DNA of 64,000 nt, from NCBI GenBank assembly GCA_034359265.1, contig CP136890.1:101333501-101397500 (forward strand), in the 5' to 3' direction. This stretch comes from Canna indica (lineage: Eukaryota > Streptophyta > Magnoliopsida > Zingiberales > Cannaceae). A program made the position numbers and the translations under genes. The first letter of the stretch is position 1, and each line of letters starts with the position of its first letter. The notes beneath the pieces were generated by a model, which searched no databases, was not told the DNA's origin, and saw only the letters and a list, made by a program, of their open reading frames with translations. Positions 1-17,030 of the stretch are shown one piece after another.

Positions 1-2
1 GC

Positions 3-1163
3 GCCCGCGGCCCGTCCCTCCTCACGCCACAGACGATCTTGATCTTGATCAGGAGGTACTGTGCCGTGCATGACGTCGGTCGGGCGATCAACGCTTTCTA
101 CGTGCTCAAACGGTTCGGGTTCACGCCGGGTATCGAAGACTTTCACGGCCTTCTCAGTGCCCTCTGTCGGTACAAGAACGTGGAAGATGCCGAGCACCTG
201 CTCTTGTGCAACGAGAAGACGTTCCCGTTCGAGACAAAGAGTTTCAACATCGTTCTCAATGGGTGGTGCAATGTGTTGGTCCGCGTTGGGGAGGCCAAGA
301 GGTTCTGGAGGGACATGTGAAAGAGAGGAATCCAAAAGGATGTTCTGTCGTATGGGAGCATGATCTCGTGCTACTCCAAAGCCGGGAATCTCAATGACGT
401 TCTGAAGCTCTTCAATCAGATGAAGGAGATGGGAATCGAGGCGGATAGGAAGGTCTACAATGCAGTCATTTATGCTCTTGCTAAAGGAAAGTGCGTGGAG
501 GAGGCCAAACGTCTTCTGAAGACAATGGAGGAGAAAGGGGTAGCTTCTAATGCTGTCACCTTCAATTCATTAATAAGGCCACTATGCAAAGCTCAGCGCG
601 TTGATGATGCAAAGAAGCTGTTTGATCAAATGCTGCAGAGAGGGCTTTCACCTTGTGTAAGGACCTACCATGCGTTCTTTGCTGCTGCGAAGAATGTGGA
701 AGATGTGTTTGACCCGTTGAGTAGAATGAAGGAGTCTGGATGTGTCCCAGCCATTGAAACATACATTACGCTTATAAGGAAACTATCAAGATGGAGGCAG
801 CACGAAAGTGTATTTCGTCTGTGGAATGAGATGCCACAAAGTGGGTTAAGTCCTGATAGAAGTGCCTATATTGTCCTGATCCATGGGTTGTTTTTGAATG
901 GCAGGCTGAAGGAGGCTTCTACATATTATGAAGAAATGAAGGAAAAAGGCTTTCTTCCAGAGCCAAAAACTGAGGAAATGATCCAAGCTTGGCTTTCTGG
1001 TAAGGAGGTTGATGATGGACAATCAGTTATGGTGGAAATGCAAAGCAAGAAAAATTCTCTTGCAACCACGTTAAAGCAGAAGAGGGTGTCTAAACGAGAT
1101 TTTCTAGAACAGCCTGGACTACGAAAAATTACAAGGGAGCGAGGTTTTTCTCTTCATGATTGA
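3..1163 (+). pseudogene. P-class pentatricopeptide repeat (PPR) protein gene, 5' end outside window, interrupted by an in-frame TGA
   Basis: The frame is open from base 3 to the TAA-free end at 1163 except for one TGA at 318-320. Both halves are in the same frame and form a continuous array of degenerate 35-residue PPR units, with repeated patterns such as TYHAFF, VYNAVIYALAKG and TFNSLIRPLCKA, each followed by A..LF..M...G. No E or DYW tail follows the repeats; the C-terminus is short and lysine/arginine-rich, as in P-class proteins. Family members bind organellar RNA sequence-specifically; organelle location is inferred because the N-terminus is missing. The TGA stands where the repeat register expects a residue between DM and KRG, commonly Cys (TGY), so a single third-base change explains it. 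An ATG at 360 could restart translation of 267 aa. It may be a pseudogene, a null allele or a sequencing error. Confidence 0.8.
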
Positions 1164-1829
1164 TGAAAAGCAATTTCATGAATATAGGCTTTGCAAGTAT
1201 CCTTTGCTTCAGGGGTATTTAATAGATAGAGCACTTTGACAATTACAAAACCTTTGCACATAATGGCGAGCTTCATTTTTGGTAGTCCCAACCTGCTGAA
1301 GAAGGAACAGTGCAGTAAAATGGTACCTGAATCCATTTACGGTCCCCAACCCCAAGTAAATCGTAAAGGTGTGCGCAGTCTTTTATTTGGCTTAACTCTT
1401 CTAGTAACACTAGATGATCTTCTTTTGCTAGTTGTTTGAGCTTGAGTGCAGTATGCTACTATTTATCTGAGGAAGGAAAACATCATGTCTGGTCCAAAAT
1501 TTTATCTATTTGAACTGTCATTTGCTACCTCAAGGAAGATGATTCATATTTAATAACTTGGAGTTCACATTTTTATAGAACTATGAACTTCTTTTTCTTG
1601 CTTTATTCTAAGTTTGATATATTCTTAGATAATCTTTGTTCATCTGGGATTGAGTCATATATTTCTGAAGACTGATGAATGAATCTATGCAGACAGTATC
1701 TTTGATGAAACAGAATGACCAGATTAAATTGATCTCTCTACCACACTTTCAAAAGTTCATAATATAGTAACTTACTTTTCTGTACGCAAATAATATTCTA
1801 ATATATATTCTTCAAGAGAAGTATCATAG
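1164..1829. other. 3' flank of the PPR gene, no gene seen
   Basis: AT-rich DNA with short unrelated reading frames only. It probably includes the PPR 3' UTR in its first few hundred bases. Confidence 0.5.
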
Positions 1830-2550
1830 TCAAAGAGCTTAAGTCTACATACTTTTGTGTTCTTTGTAATATGTATGAGGAATCACTTGAACATTTGTTC
1901 TGCCTTTGTCCAGTTTCTGTCATTTGGAATACCTTACAACCTGGTTTAAATATTACTCTCTTAGATAAATCACACTGGATTCTTGGTAGCAATTTTCCTA
2001 TCTTGAGTGACAAGTCTATTTGTTGCTCGATAAGAAAATTAGTTGCCATTTCTATGTGGTTTATTTGGTTCTATAGAAATAGTATGCTGCATAAGGCGAG
2101 ACAGCTTTCCCCTGCTTGCTTAGTGAGTAAAATAGTTTCATACTTTGGCTTCATTAATTCAAACCTTAATTCCGAGGGCAATGCTATATCTAAACTGTCA
2201 ATTCTCTCTGTAAATGGATTCCCCCTTAGTTGGTTTCTTAAAGATAAATTGTGATGCTTCTTTTGATTCTAGTTCAAGTGGTATTGGTATTATTATTAGA
2301 GATCATGAGAGTATTGTTGTTAATGTATGTCTCTTAATGCTATTTCTATTCTATATGTGGAATCTATTGTTGTGCGGCAGTCCTTACTTCTTGTTTTGCG
2401 GAAAGATTATACACATGTTGTTGTAGAATCGGATTCAAAGGTTTTGGTTGATAATTTGCAGCAAGTGGTCCTTAGTTAGGCCATCCGATCTCAAAGACAT
2501 TGTAATGAGGGACTGTGTTGGTCCTAGTTATCTTCGTAATATAAAGTAAC
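1830..2550 (+). mobile_element. 3' remnant of a non-LTR (LINE) retrotransposon
   Basis: From about 1841 a frame reads a zinc-binding reverse-transcriptase domain (zf-RVT): C-x2-C spacing in CVLCNMYEESLEHLFCLCP followed by VIW. After a frame change near 2220 an RNase H domain follows, with LKINCDASFDSSSSGIG, then IIIRDH. After another break comes VVVESDSKVLVDNL, the second RNase H motif. This order, zf-RVT then RNase H, is the normal 3' end of plant L1-type LINEs. Frameshifts and stops show it is dead, and the reverse transcriptase core is absent. The exact borders are not visible; I see no clear poly-A tail or target duplication. Confidence 0.75.
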
Positions 2551-2806
2551 TTATTTTTCTGGAAAAAAAATTTACTAAAAAAGTCTACTAGTTTGCTTAC
2601 TTGGTAAATAACATATTTGTGTTTGTCTTGATGTATGTGCTACAAGTCACATAGTTATTCGGACTTGTCACGATGATTCGACAACTAGACTCAACTACTC
2701 CGTATCACTCAAATATGCCCCAACATATATAGACTTATCGTTAACCGCAAATGTGGCTTCACAAAGATGTGACTTGATAGTGTCTTAGTATTGTGCTAAA
2801 AGAAAT

Positions 2807-3000
2807 GAGTGTTGCTATATCCTCCTAAAAATTAATTAAAATTTTCTCATAATCATTCATAATGGCATGAATTGTAATTTCATTAACAATCATAAGCAAT
2901 TTATTATATATGAATATTAGGAGAATTTTTAAACTCATGAGTTAGAAGGATATAACATTTTTCAAAAGAAATACTCATTGGGAGGATATAGCATTTTTCA
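2807..3000. repeat. MITE-like repeat, copy 1
   Basis: The left end GTGTTGCTATATCCTCCTAA is mirrored by TTGGGAGGATATAGCA at the right, and a second right-end-like copy (TTAGAAGGATATAACA) lies just inside. The interior, with AATTGTAATTTCATTAACAA, recurs at 15.69-15.86 kb. No clear target-site duplication was identified, so the superfamily is left open. Confidence 0.6.
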
Positions 3001-3130
3001 AAGAGACTTAATACACTGCAACTCATTTTACAAGCCAAACAATTGATAGTACTGCCTCGGAAGTAAACTACTTAACTAGCTAGTTGATGAAACACTTTGG
3101 AATAACATATATATACTATATAAGATTCTT

Positions 3131-3649
3131 TCAGACTCTTCCAGGACTTCTTGGATCATGGCGATTGTTAGCACCCGATCCTGGATAGTCGTAGCTTCCG
3201 ATATCCATTGTTGAGAACTTTTCCTCCATCACCCGCACTTCTCTGCCTATCACCTGCAGTTAGAAGACAAATTAACCCTTCTTTAGTTGCCTATCTCCGA
3301 GGTGAAAGGGAATTACTCTCTGCAAATTGGGCATGAAACCAAAAAAGACAACTGGGCACACAAGCAAGCAATTTCTCTGTATCCGTTTCCTGATCTTTTG
3401 GTTTTATCAGAAGAAAGAACCTGATCTGCACCCTCAATAATTGCCGGGTGCGCCTCCTCCAAATTAGCCGAGTTTCCTACAACAATTCAATGATTCATTA
3501 AAGCAAAACCCATGAAAAAGACCAAACTAGTTTCAAAATCATGATAGATGAAGAAGTCAACTGCGTGCAGCAACAGCAGCGCTTGCCGAAAAGAGAAGGA
3601 ACAGCGCAAACAGCCGAAGCCAAGGGAGAGAACTCTTGCAGTCGCCCAT
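3131..3649 (-). CDS. Precursor of a PSY-family (tyrosine-sulfated) signalling peptide
   Basis: Three exons on the minus strand: 3649-3562 (88 bp), 3476-3421 (56 bp) and 3253-3131 (123 bp including TGA). Splice sites are GT-AG and phases agree (1, then 0), giving 88 aa. Residues 1-28 form a signal peptide: MGDCK start, a Leu/Phe core and an Ala-rich cleavage region. A short acidic spacer follows, and the C-terminus carries DYPGSGANNRHDPRSPGR. This matches the PSY pattern of Asp-Tyr for sulfation, a central AN and HDP, and prolines available for hydroxylation; the bacterial mimic RaxX shares DYPxxGANxxHDP. PSY peptides are secreted and act through leucine-rich-repeat receptor kinases in growth versus stress control. 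The acidic D-I-G-S-Y-D-Y context fits tyrosylprotein sulfotransferase. The exon 1 donor (A|GTTGAC) is weak, so the first junction is the least certain part. The assignment rests on motif memory, without a database match. Confidence 0.85.
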
Positions 3650-3713
3650 GAGTATTGTATCAGAAAACGAATGCCGCTGCACAATTGGTGCCAAGGCCAG
3701 GCTTTATACTTGG

Positions 3714-3897
3714 GTATATATATTGAGTTTTTGTGCAGCTCTCTGCTGCCCTTTTTCCCACGGCATTCTGCGAAGAGTGGTGAGTGATGACATTGACTAG
3801 AGACAGTGCCGGCCAAGGAGGACTTGTCCTCGCGTGACCTACCTAACATTTACTCATCCGTGCTTCGTAGGAATCATAACTGGCCGCAATATATAGA
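3714..3897 (-). promoter_or_regulatory. Candidate TATA boxes for the PSY gene
   Basis: Read on the minus strand, TATATATA lies at about 3716-3724 (roughly 70 nt before the ATG) and CTATATAT at about 3889-3896 (roughly 240 nt before). Either could set the start site; the sequence does not decide between them. Confidence 0.35.
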
Positions 3898-4794
3898 GAG
3901 AGAAAGGATGCCTTTTCTAGGTGCGAATTCCACGAATTCCATTGCTCAGTGCGGCGCAAACTCTTTAAGATACACTGACTTTGATAAAAATACTTGGATA
4001 TCAAATTCATTGACTGTAAGAGCTCATGATAGATTTTCTAAAGAGAATAGATGTGATAAACACACAGATACGGTGATTTAATTACTTGTTTATGATGGGA
4101 GAGGAACTAAAGCAATGTTGCACTATGAGAGAAGTAGAACTATCTAACAATGAATGGTGTGAGATGAGTAAAGATCCACCATGAGTATAGACTTATAGTA
4201 GCCAAGTTCATCCATGCATTTATGTTTTGGGCTTAAAAAAGGCAACTTTTGAGGCAAATAAAGAGTATTCTGACATATCAGCATCATCCACTCCAGCCAA
4301 ACAATAACCAAATGCTTGACCACAACGGCATTGACAAGATTGCTCTATTATTTGTTAAGTAAATTAATTAAATGGGGAAAGCATGAAGAACAGTTGGCCG
4401 GCACTCAATATTTTCAAACCCAAATTCAATTAATCATTGAATTGATTGTGCCTTCGATTCATCACTTTGACCGATTTATTCAGTTCGGTTTGCTAAGTGT
4501 TATCAATTAACACACTTATTTTTTAATCTATTTGCGCGTACGAGACCTATGATTGACGTGTCTGCCTCATCAGTAGCACGTTCGTAGGTTCAACATTTGC
4601 GACCCAGCCCAATGGATCAAATTCTTTACATGCCCATTTTATTAGCAGGGTTTTGCCAAATCCGAACCCGCTAATCTCCAGCCAATCTCGGACTAATTTG
4701 GTGCTCGTGAGTCACGTCAACTGCCCCCCACCACTTCCAATTATTTCGCTGCAAAAAATCCGTGATTAATTAATTCCCATGATATCAGGGTTCA
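3898..4794. other. Intergenic region between the PSY and NHL genes
   Basis: No gene recognised. The DNA is AT-rich with short chance frames and probably contains divergent promoter sequence for the genes on each side. Confidence 0.5.
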
Positions 4795-4802
4795 TATATA
4801 TA
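4795..4802 (+). promoter_or_regulatory. TATA box of the NHL/LEA-2 gene
   Basis: TATATATA lies 142 nt before the ATG at 4944 and is followed by a C/T-rich leader (CTCCCTCCTCCTCTG), as expected of a plant core promoter and 5' UTR. Confidence 0.55.
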
Positions 4803-4943
4803 GTCCGGTCCGCGCGAGCAACCCGTGAAAGCACGATCGATCGATCTCCCTCCTCCTCTGCCACGATAAATCGTCGTTGCTCTACGTCTTGAGTCTACTC
4901 TCTTCTTCTCTTTGATCCAGCTCGGCCACTCTTGCCGGACAAC

Positions 4944-5762
4944 ATGTTCACCGACCGCGTCCACCCCGATGCCCTGCCGGAGCCCCACTTCTCGCCCTCC
5001 CCCGACCTCCCCGACACCCCCCGCTCCTCTGCCTCCTCCGCCCAAAACTTCATTCCCAAGCACCCACCCTCGCCCGGCGACTACGTGGTCCAGGTCCAGA
5101 AGGACCAGATCTTCCGCGTCCCTCCGCCCGAGAACGCCCGCCGCATGGCCACCTACGCCCGCCGCTCCGCTTCCCGCCGCCGCCGCAGCAGCTGCCTCTG
5201 CTGCCTCGCCTGGGCCGCCGCCCCCTTCCTCATCCTCCTTCTCCTCGCCACTGCAACCCCCGGGGTCCTCTACCTCGTCCTCCGGCCCGCCCAGCCAGCC
5301 TACTCCATCGACGCCCTCCCCGTCACTGGCTTCAACCTCTCCTCCTCCGCCTCCGCCGTTCTCTCCCCGGCGTTCTTGGCCACAGTCCGCGCGGAGAACC
5401 CGAACAAAAAGATCGGCATATACTACCTCCGCGGCAGCGACGTGACGGCGTCATACGGCGGCGTACGCCTCTGCCACGGCGAATGGCCGGCCTTCTTCCA
5501 GGAGCGGCGCAATGTGACGACGTTCAAGATGACCTTGACGGGGTCGGGCATCCGACTGTCGTCGGCGATGCGTCAGGATCTTCTAACGGCGCAGAACCGC
5601 CGTCAGGTCCCGTTACGGATCGACGTAAAAGTTCCCGTCCGGGTGAAAGTTGGGTCCGTCACGAGCTGGACTGTCACCGTTAAAGTCCGTTGCGATGTGA
5701 CGGTGGATAAGTTGACGGCGGACTCGAAGGTCGTGTCAGAATCGTGCAGTTTAAAACTGTGA
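4944..5762 (+). CDS. NDR1/HIN1-like (NHL) protein, LEA-2 domain
   Basis: Intronless, 272 aa from the first ATG at 4944. The first 80 residues are Pro/Ser-rich and cytosolic, ending in a basic cluster (RRSASRRRRSS). A single transmembrane segment, about residues 84-113, starts with CLCC and continues with a Leu-rich run. The outer part is a LEA-2 beta domain containing the family motif NPNKKIGIYY near residue 152, several N-glycosylation sites (NLS, NVT) and a C-terminus ending SCSLKL. Family members sit in the plasma membrane or plasmodesmata and several act in pathogen response; a specific role cannot be read here. The coding region is very GC-rich in its first half, with a falling gradient typical of monocot genes. 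The length is somewhat above the common 210-260 aa because of the long N-terminus. Confidence 0.9.
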   Translation: MFTDRVHPDALPEPHFSPSPDLPDTPRSSASSAQNFIPKHPPSPGDYVVQVQKDQIFRVPPPENARRMATYARRSASRRRRSSCLCCLAWAAAPFLILLLLATATPGVLYLVLRPAQPAYSIDALPVTGFNLSSSASAVLSPAFLATVRAENPNKKIGIYYLRGSDVTASYGGVRLCHGEWPAFFQERRNVTTFKMTLTGSGIRLSSAMRQDLLTAQNRRQVPLRIDVKVPVRVKVGSVTSWTVTVKVRCDVTVDKLTADSKVVSESCSLKL

Positions 5763-6689
5763 CCATCGTGTCCGTTGGATTCCGTTGACGGAAATGAGAA
5801 GATAATTTCTGGTTTGCGAATTGCGATTAAGAGATTTTTTGTGTCAATTTATTTTCCAAGCTGTACATGAGATCAACTATATGTGAATTGTTTACTTGTT
5901 GAAATTATGTCTATCTCTTACTCAGGAAAAAAATGTAACTGTTTAAGTTTTTAGTCTACAAAATAATTCTAATAGAAAAAAGTATTATAAATATGTTTAA
6001 TTTGTGATGCTCACGTTCTTGGTGTAAAGTAGGTGAAAACAAGCTGTTTTTGCTTATTCTAATATTCTGCATTTCATTTTTTAACCAAATGGTTTTGCAT
6101 GAATAAGAAATTAGATTAAGGCAACTAACTACAAGGATATAATTATATAAGATTTTGATGTTTCTTGGCATTGGTAAATATGTCTATGCTTAATAATTTA
6201 TAACAGATACACGACACGGATTAATGTCATGGTTGACAATTTAGACTGCAAATATTAAAATTGATACTATTTTAATCAACCAAACATATTTTAAAAATTG
6301 AGAATTAGAAAACCCAAAAAAAATGAAACTATTTTTTATTTTTACTAAAGTCACATTTAAAAAAAATCACTAACCAAACAACAACTTAGGATTTATTTAA
6401 TATGTGAACGATGTTAATCATTTAGTGATTTTTGGATAATTTAATCGGCCAAATGAGTTTTTTCTTAAAAAAATGTTATAAATATCAAAGTGGAACTTTA
6501 AGTAAATTAAAACGAGATTTTAAAAAAATAGAAATCAAACTGAAATTAAAATAAAATCGAGGGCAAAATAACCCTTTTTTATACCAGAAACCACTGAACC
6601 AGCCCTATTGGATAATGGATCATAATTACAATAAGCCCAGCGCCAGAATTGGGGTTTTAAGTTCTCACCTCCTCGCCCCCTTTTCTCTC
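5763..6689. other. Intergenic region before the HIT gene
   Basis: AT-rich; no gene recognised. The last 60 bases, with CTCACCTCCTCGCCCCC, look like the 5' UTR of the downstream HIT gene. Confidence 0.5.
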
Positions 6690-11499
<4,810 letters not shown>

Positions 11500-13659
11500 T
11501 GAGCAATGTGCATTGATCATTGTTGCGCCATGGATTGGTTGAATAAGTGTACTGTTCTTAGGGCCTCAGGATGAGAATCACGTGTGTTTTATCTGAGGAG
11601 ACCATAAGATGCCTTATGTTTGCTTTTTTTTTAAAAAAGGATTTGTATCTTGATGTGATTTGGAGCTTGAAACGACCATCTCCATGGCCGAAGAACTCAG
11701 CTAGTTTTCTTGTGATGCTTTTATACTTGTGCAATTGCATCGCTTGGCAATGTCTAATATTAAGATTAGCGTGGTTGGATACTTGAAGGCTTCTGCAGTC
11801 TGCTGTTATATGTTGCAACTTTTGACTGCCTGATGTGGTCAGATGCCCATTGTTTTGCTGGTAGCAGTTTCAAAACGGGGAATGTTTTAAAACCCAGACC
11901 AATCTACTAAATTTATTTGATCTTTTACTAACACAAGAAATTTATTTGATTTAATTCAAGAGGAATTTATTAAATTAATATTTCTATTTTATCCAGAAAT
12001 GAAAATGTGATGTTATTTGAATTCAAATTTAGCTTGAATTATTTTTTTTTATTTACATTTGGTATCTGAAACTTTTTTCTCATGTGAAAAAGTGATTTCC
12101 AATTTTTTTTCGATTTCAATTTTTTTTTGAGAAACTCTATTCTTACTTCGAGTCAAGAAAAGTCGATTCGAAAAAGTCTTTCTTGCTGTAAAAGTACAAA
12201 AAGTAGTCGTTTAAAATAAAGCTCTTACTAATTCTTTTATTTTGAGATATAAAGATCCTCTTTCAACCAGAGCTCTACAATATTTGAAAAGAATATTAAC
12301 TAATACATGCACTAAAAATAGTACCTCATAAGTTATCGTGTATTAATAATACACTCTCAAAGTTCTTCATTAGCTTGCACTATAATTTTTAATATTTTGA
12401 ATACTCATTTTATCTCCGATCAAAATTTAAAAAAATATATCAACGTGTATGAACGACATTAGTCCACGTTGACGGAGAGTTAACGGACCATCATAGATAG
12501 GACCAAATCTATACTACGGAGTAAACTTATAGAATCGAAAATATCAAAATAAAATTTATAGGACCAAATCTGCACTTCTCCCAATATACGTGTCGATGAC
12601 TAAAAAGTGTTTATCATTGATCGTAGATATTAATTCATTTCACTAATTAAATTGATATGCACATTCCCTCGTCTTCATCTAAATCTCTTTTCGTAAAAGT
12701 AACTTGTTAGCTTTTTGTGAACCCACCTATGCTCAAGTTGTAGTAGCATCCGGGTGTATTGTCTAGGTCTTAGGTTCAATTTCTAGTTGTAGCGTTTTGT
12801 GCATCTTTTTTATGTATTTGTACGTTTTATAATATATTTTATACGTATATTACCGCGTTTATGCTTTATAATTATTGTGTTATAAAGTCATTTTTTTTAA
12901 AAAAAAAACTAAAAATTAAAAAAAAAAAAAACTTGTTAACCTTTTAGCCCTTGGAATCCCATGACCTAATTAACAAGAGAACGTATTGTTCAAGACAAGG
13001 CCCTCATAAATGGGCTAAGATAGTCTCTAAAATAAATGTGCCAACCTCATAACTTTGAAAATGCCAAGTAAGGACAAAATTCCCACCCATTAATAGTTTA
13101 ACATTTTCTGCGGCCTACATTTCTAGTTTTCTACGCCATGAATCTAAATCAATTAATATGGCATTCTACTACTACTACTACATACATGCATGCATACAAA
13201 GATCATAATGTGAAAAATAAATATATTATAAAACCCTAAATTTATGAAAGGCATGCATGAAGTCAAGACGAACATGTCGATAACTTTAAGCAATCAAAAG
13301 AATTACTCAATCACATGACATCACGAGGAATAAGTGAATGATCCATAAACGATGATCACAACTTGGCACCGTCAATCAAAATCATATATGCAAGTTATTG
13401 TGTATATATATGAATATGATCGATCAGAAAGGTGCAATGTAGTTAATTAAAGTATGGCTAGCTAGCAAGCATGCGGCATTCAATATTGTTGTGGATGGTG
13501 ATGATCATCAAATGTGGCTCACCATTCGATCACATTTATGAGTTGGGGATGCGGAATGATCTCATCATGCATGGTGCCAAAGTGGTGTTACATATATATA
13601 ATGCTCATGAAGACAAGAGATAAGAATTGAAATGGCATTTAACATGATTAATTAATGGG

Positions 13660-13664
<5 letters not shown>
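11500..13664. other. HINT1 3' flank and gene-poor region
   Basis: The first 300-400 bases are probably HINT1 3' UTR. The rest is AT-rich with poly-A/T runs near 12.9 kb and a partial MITE at 12.45-12.58 kb. No gene recognised. Confidence 0.5.
12453..12583. repeat. Partial copy of the 27.2-kb MITE family
   Basis: The stretch from GAACGACATTAGTCCACG through GAGTTAACGGACCATCA to AAAATTTATAGGACCAAATC parallels 27.48-27.60 kb (AACGACGTTACGTCC, AGAGTTAACGGACTATCA, AAAATTTATATGACGG). Only this half is present. Confidence 0.55.
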
Positions 13665-13690
<26 letters not shown>

Positions 13691-13857
13691 GGAGATGACG
13701 CTAAAGAGGTTGGGTATGGTGGGGACGTATATGCCCCCATTCGCTCTTTCAATTTAATTCCACTTTTTTCATTTCTTCATTTTTCTAATATAACACCCAC
13801 ATGATATAATTTGGAAATACTAAAATTAAACTAATTTGACTATGAAATTAAGCGCTT

Positions 13858-13883
<26 letters not shown>
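13665..13883. repeat. Two (TA)n microsatellites
   Basis: Runs of TA dinucleotides at 13665-13690 and 13859-13883. Confidence 0.9.
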
Positions 13884-13889
<6 letters not shown>

Positions 13890-14300
13890 CTATTTATAGA
13901 AAATACTTTATGAAATTAACTAGGTAGATAATAAGCAAGATAATTTAAAGCAATGAAAACAAGAGAATTTATAATTATTTATTTTGACTCATCAACGAGT
14001 ATTTCCAAACCAATGTATTATATTACTTGTTCTCCTCAGTAGAGGAATTACACCAGTGCCTGATCCATTAACCTAGAGGTGAAACTACATCAAATACAAG
14101 AAAACAATTAAGTACTACAAGCAAAAACTAGGTGCGTCAACTACTCAAAGCTAGGGCCCAAGGAAGTTGTCTGGTGTCTAAAAAAATTTTGAGAGGGGCT
14201 CAACAAGTATTTATAGAGTTAGAGGGTTGAAATGGTGGTTACATGGGTGCCGAGTTTCAAAGACTAGAAAAATTAGTCGCCGAGGGTTCGCCCGATCGTT

Positions 14301-14400
14301 GGTCGACCGACCTTTGGCCGAAAGTATTTTAGAAATTTCAGCACATGTTCGGTCGATCGACCTTTGGTCGGAAGCATTTTAGAAATTTCAACATATGTTC
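14301..14400. repeat. Tandem repeat, 2 x 50 bp
   Basis: GGTCGACCGACCTTTGGC... at 14301-14350 is repeated as GGTCGATCGACCTTTGGT... at 14351-14400 with only a handful of substitutions. Confidence 0.85.
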
Positions 14401-15690
14401 AATTTTGATGAATTTTGCACCCTTGTCAATTTTGCACATCTGTCGTATATTCAGATCTAAAATCAAGGCTCAACGAAATTATTAGACACTTATTTATTAT
14501 CATAAAAACAATGGGTATACCCAATATTGAATTGAAAACACTCCATTCCAGGTCAAGTGATGTTTAAGATTTTTTTTATATTAAATAATATTTTAGACTT
14601 TCAATAGAGTATTAACTTTTTTTTATTAATTTTAACTACCAATAAAAACTTCTATCATCAATATAAGAAAATACTAAAGGTCAACTAATGAAAGCTATTA
14701 AATGATCACACCATGAGTAATTTAGTTAAAGTAATTTTTTTTTGCTAAAAATTAGGCTATTAAATAGGTATTTTAATCTGTGTGTCAAAGTTTAAAACGT
14801 CACTTGTTGCGGAACGAGGGAGTATAAAATAATAATTTCTTAAAGTAAAAAGAAGAAAAACGAGGCATTTCTAAGTAATTGTTTATTTTCAAACCGGTAT
14901 GTATTAATTAATGCGTTAATTAAAGCACATTACGATTATATCTTTCTGTGATATACACATATATGTTTAAATCAGTCAATCCATCGTTATTAATTGTTGT
15001 AACTTTTGGATGGAATTGGAAGTTTATCACTCTAAACATATCATGATTAATGAGGTATTATTTGTTTTATGGTAAGGTATAATTTTATATGATATGATAT
15101 TATTTAATTTTTTATTTGGAAATTAAGACTTCTAAAAGGTGATCATGATTTATAGTGGTAATCTCAAGGTTTGAAAACTATGAATTTTGGCTAAGTTTTT
15201 AAATCATGAATTTGATGATTTCAAAATATTTTTAATCAAAATTTATAATTTTTTCCATGCACTTTATTTATCCATATCATATTAGACTTTTACTTATCAT
15301 TCTTTATCGGCTCAACCAAGACTTTATTCTCCTTCGTAGCTACTCCCTTTAATCGTACCATACCATATCATCTTTTTAAACAAGATAACAATAATTATAG
15401 TATCATACTATACGATACCATAATATATCATACATTATTAAATCATGCTACACATCCAACACAATGCCTTAATGGTGGATTAATTATTTCCTAATTATAA
15501 GATGAATATTTTATTCTTGAATTGTATTCTTACCTTTTAAATTTCATCACCCGGATGCTCTTTTTAAAAAAAATATCCGCTCAAATATTAATAAAATGGT
15601 GGAATTTGTAGTGTCAATTAATCTTATCCTCGTATCAAAATTCTGTCTTAAATTCGATGCACGTATACTTTTATCCATCCATTAAAAAAA

Positions 15691-15855
15691 GAAGAGTGTT
15701 GATATATCATCCTAAAAAATGTGCCTAAAAATCTTAATTTCTAATCACTCGCAATTGTACGAGTTGTAATTTCATCAATAATCATGAGCATTTTATTAAA
15801 TGTAAATATTAAGAGAATTATTAGACACATCAATTAGGAGGATTTAGTTTTTTTT
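15691..15855. repeat. MITE-like repeat, copy 2
   Basis: Same ends and interior as the element at 2807-3000: GAGTGTTGATATATCATCCT at the left, GAGTTGTAATTTCATCAATAA inside, ATTAGGAGGATTTAG at the right. Diverged, and lacking the doubled right end. Confidence 0.55.
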
Positions 15856-17030
15856 TTAAAACCCCATTTTTAGTAGAATTCTAAATGAGTAAGGTCCAAG
15901 GCCAATGTCCGGATAAAAATGAGTATTGTATATAATTATATATTTATAATACTACATTACTCCTTACATTGTATATTGCATGTATTCCTTAAATTGGCAT
16001 AAATATTTTTTTTATTAATATATAGATAGTTCTTACTTTCAAATATTGAAATCAATACTCAATTGGAAATACAAGACAATAAAATTTTATTAATGAGTAA
16101 AAATTCAAAAAATCAAAATAACTCGATGTTAAATGAATAATTAATTTGCCAAGTATGAGTAGCACAGTTGATGATAATATTTTGTATGTTGTCTAAGGGT
16201 CTATAATTTAAATCCTATTATGATCATTTATTGTGACTTTCTATTTAATTTTATTTTAAAAAATAAATAATTAACTTATTTATCACAAAAAAATAAAGAT
16301 ATCTAGCCCATCATTTCAGGAGGGGCATCTTTTTGGAGACAAGAAAGATGTCTCATTGTTAGCTACTTTGCTAACTAATAACAAGAAGTGCATGCATTCT
16401 ATAAATCTACATATAGACTTTTACTATCAAACCAAGGGAAGAAAAATAAACACAAAAACATGATTGAGAAATTAGCACGTGGAGATGTTTCCACAAGTAA
16501 AAAAAAAAACTTGGGGAAACATGACATCTTTTGCTTGCATATAGCAGTGACAGTGATTTTATACTCAGTTGTGTCATCATTCTAAAAACAATAGGGTTTG
16601 GTGGTGTTGAATTGTTGCTAGGTATCTTTCTTTTCAATAGGGAACCCTATCACTTGTACATCCATTTATGGAATGGCCACTTGATACTTTCCCACCCCAA
16701 TTGGGTTCACCATCTCCTTTTGGCCATTTATGTGAATTTTATGTTGAGACATTTGGGTCCCCTCCCCATCAAAGTTGAGAATTATGGCAAACAATTGCCT
16801 CCCTAAATTTTCATTACCTCTTATTGGTGGTAATTGTATACATCCACAAAGAGGAAAAAAATTCTTAATTATTTATATACTTAGGTATTAAATTGAAAAA
16901 TTTTGAAGCAAAATCTCCCCCACCCCCCAATAATTAATGATATAATAATTCATGCACTGTGGGTTTTAAATGATTTTAGAAGTTACTAAAAGTTGTCATC
17001 TTGAATCAGGATATTATCACAAAAGGTCTA

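Noticed and set aside
3487..3849. 120-codon minus-strand frame over PSY exon 1
   Set aside because: It is in a different frame from the signal peptide and joins intron and leader sequence; the spliced PSY model explains the region better.
4785..5445. Long overlapping frames on both strands over the NHL gene
   Set aside because: They are shadows caused by high GC content; only the frame with the transmembrane segment and NPN motif makes sense as a protein.
16388..16806. Three overlapping small frames near 16.4-16.8 kb
   Set aside because: No motif, no splice support and no conserved pattern I could name.
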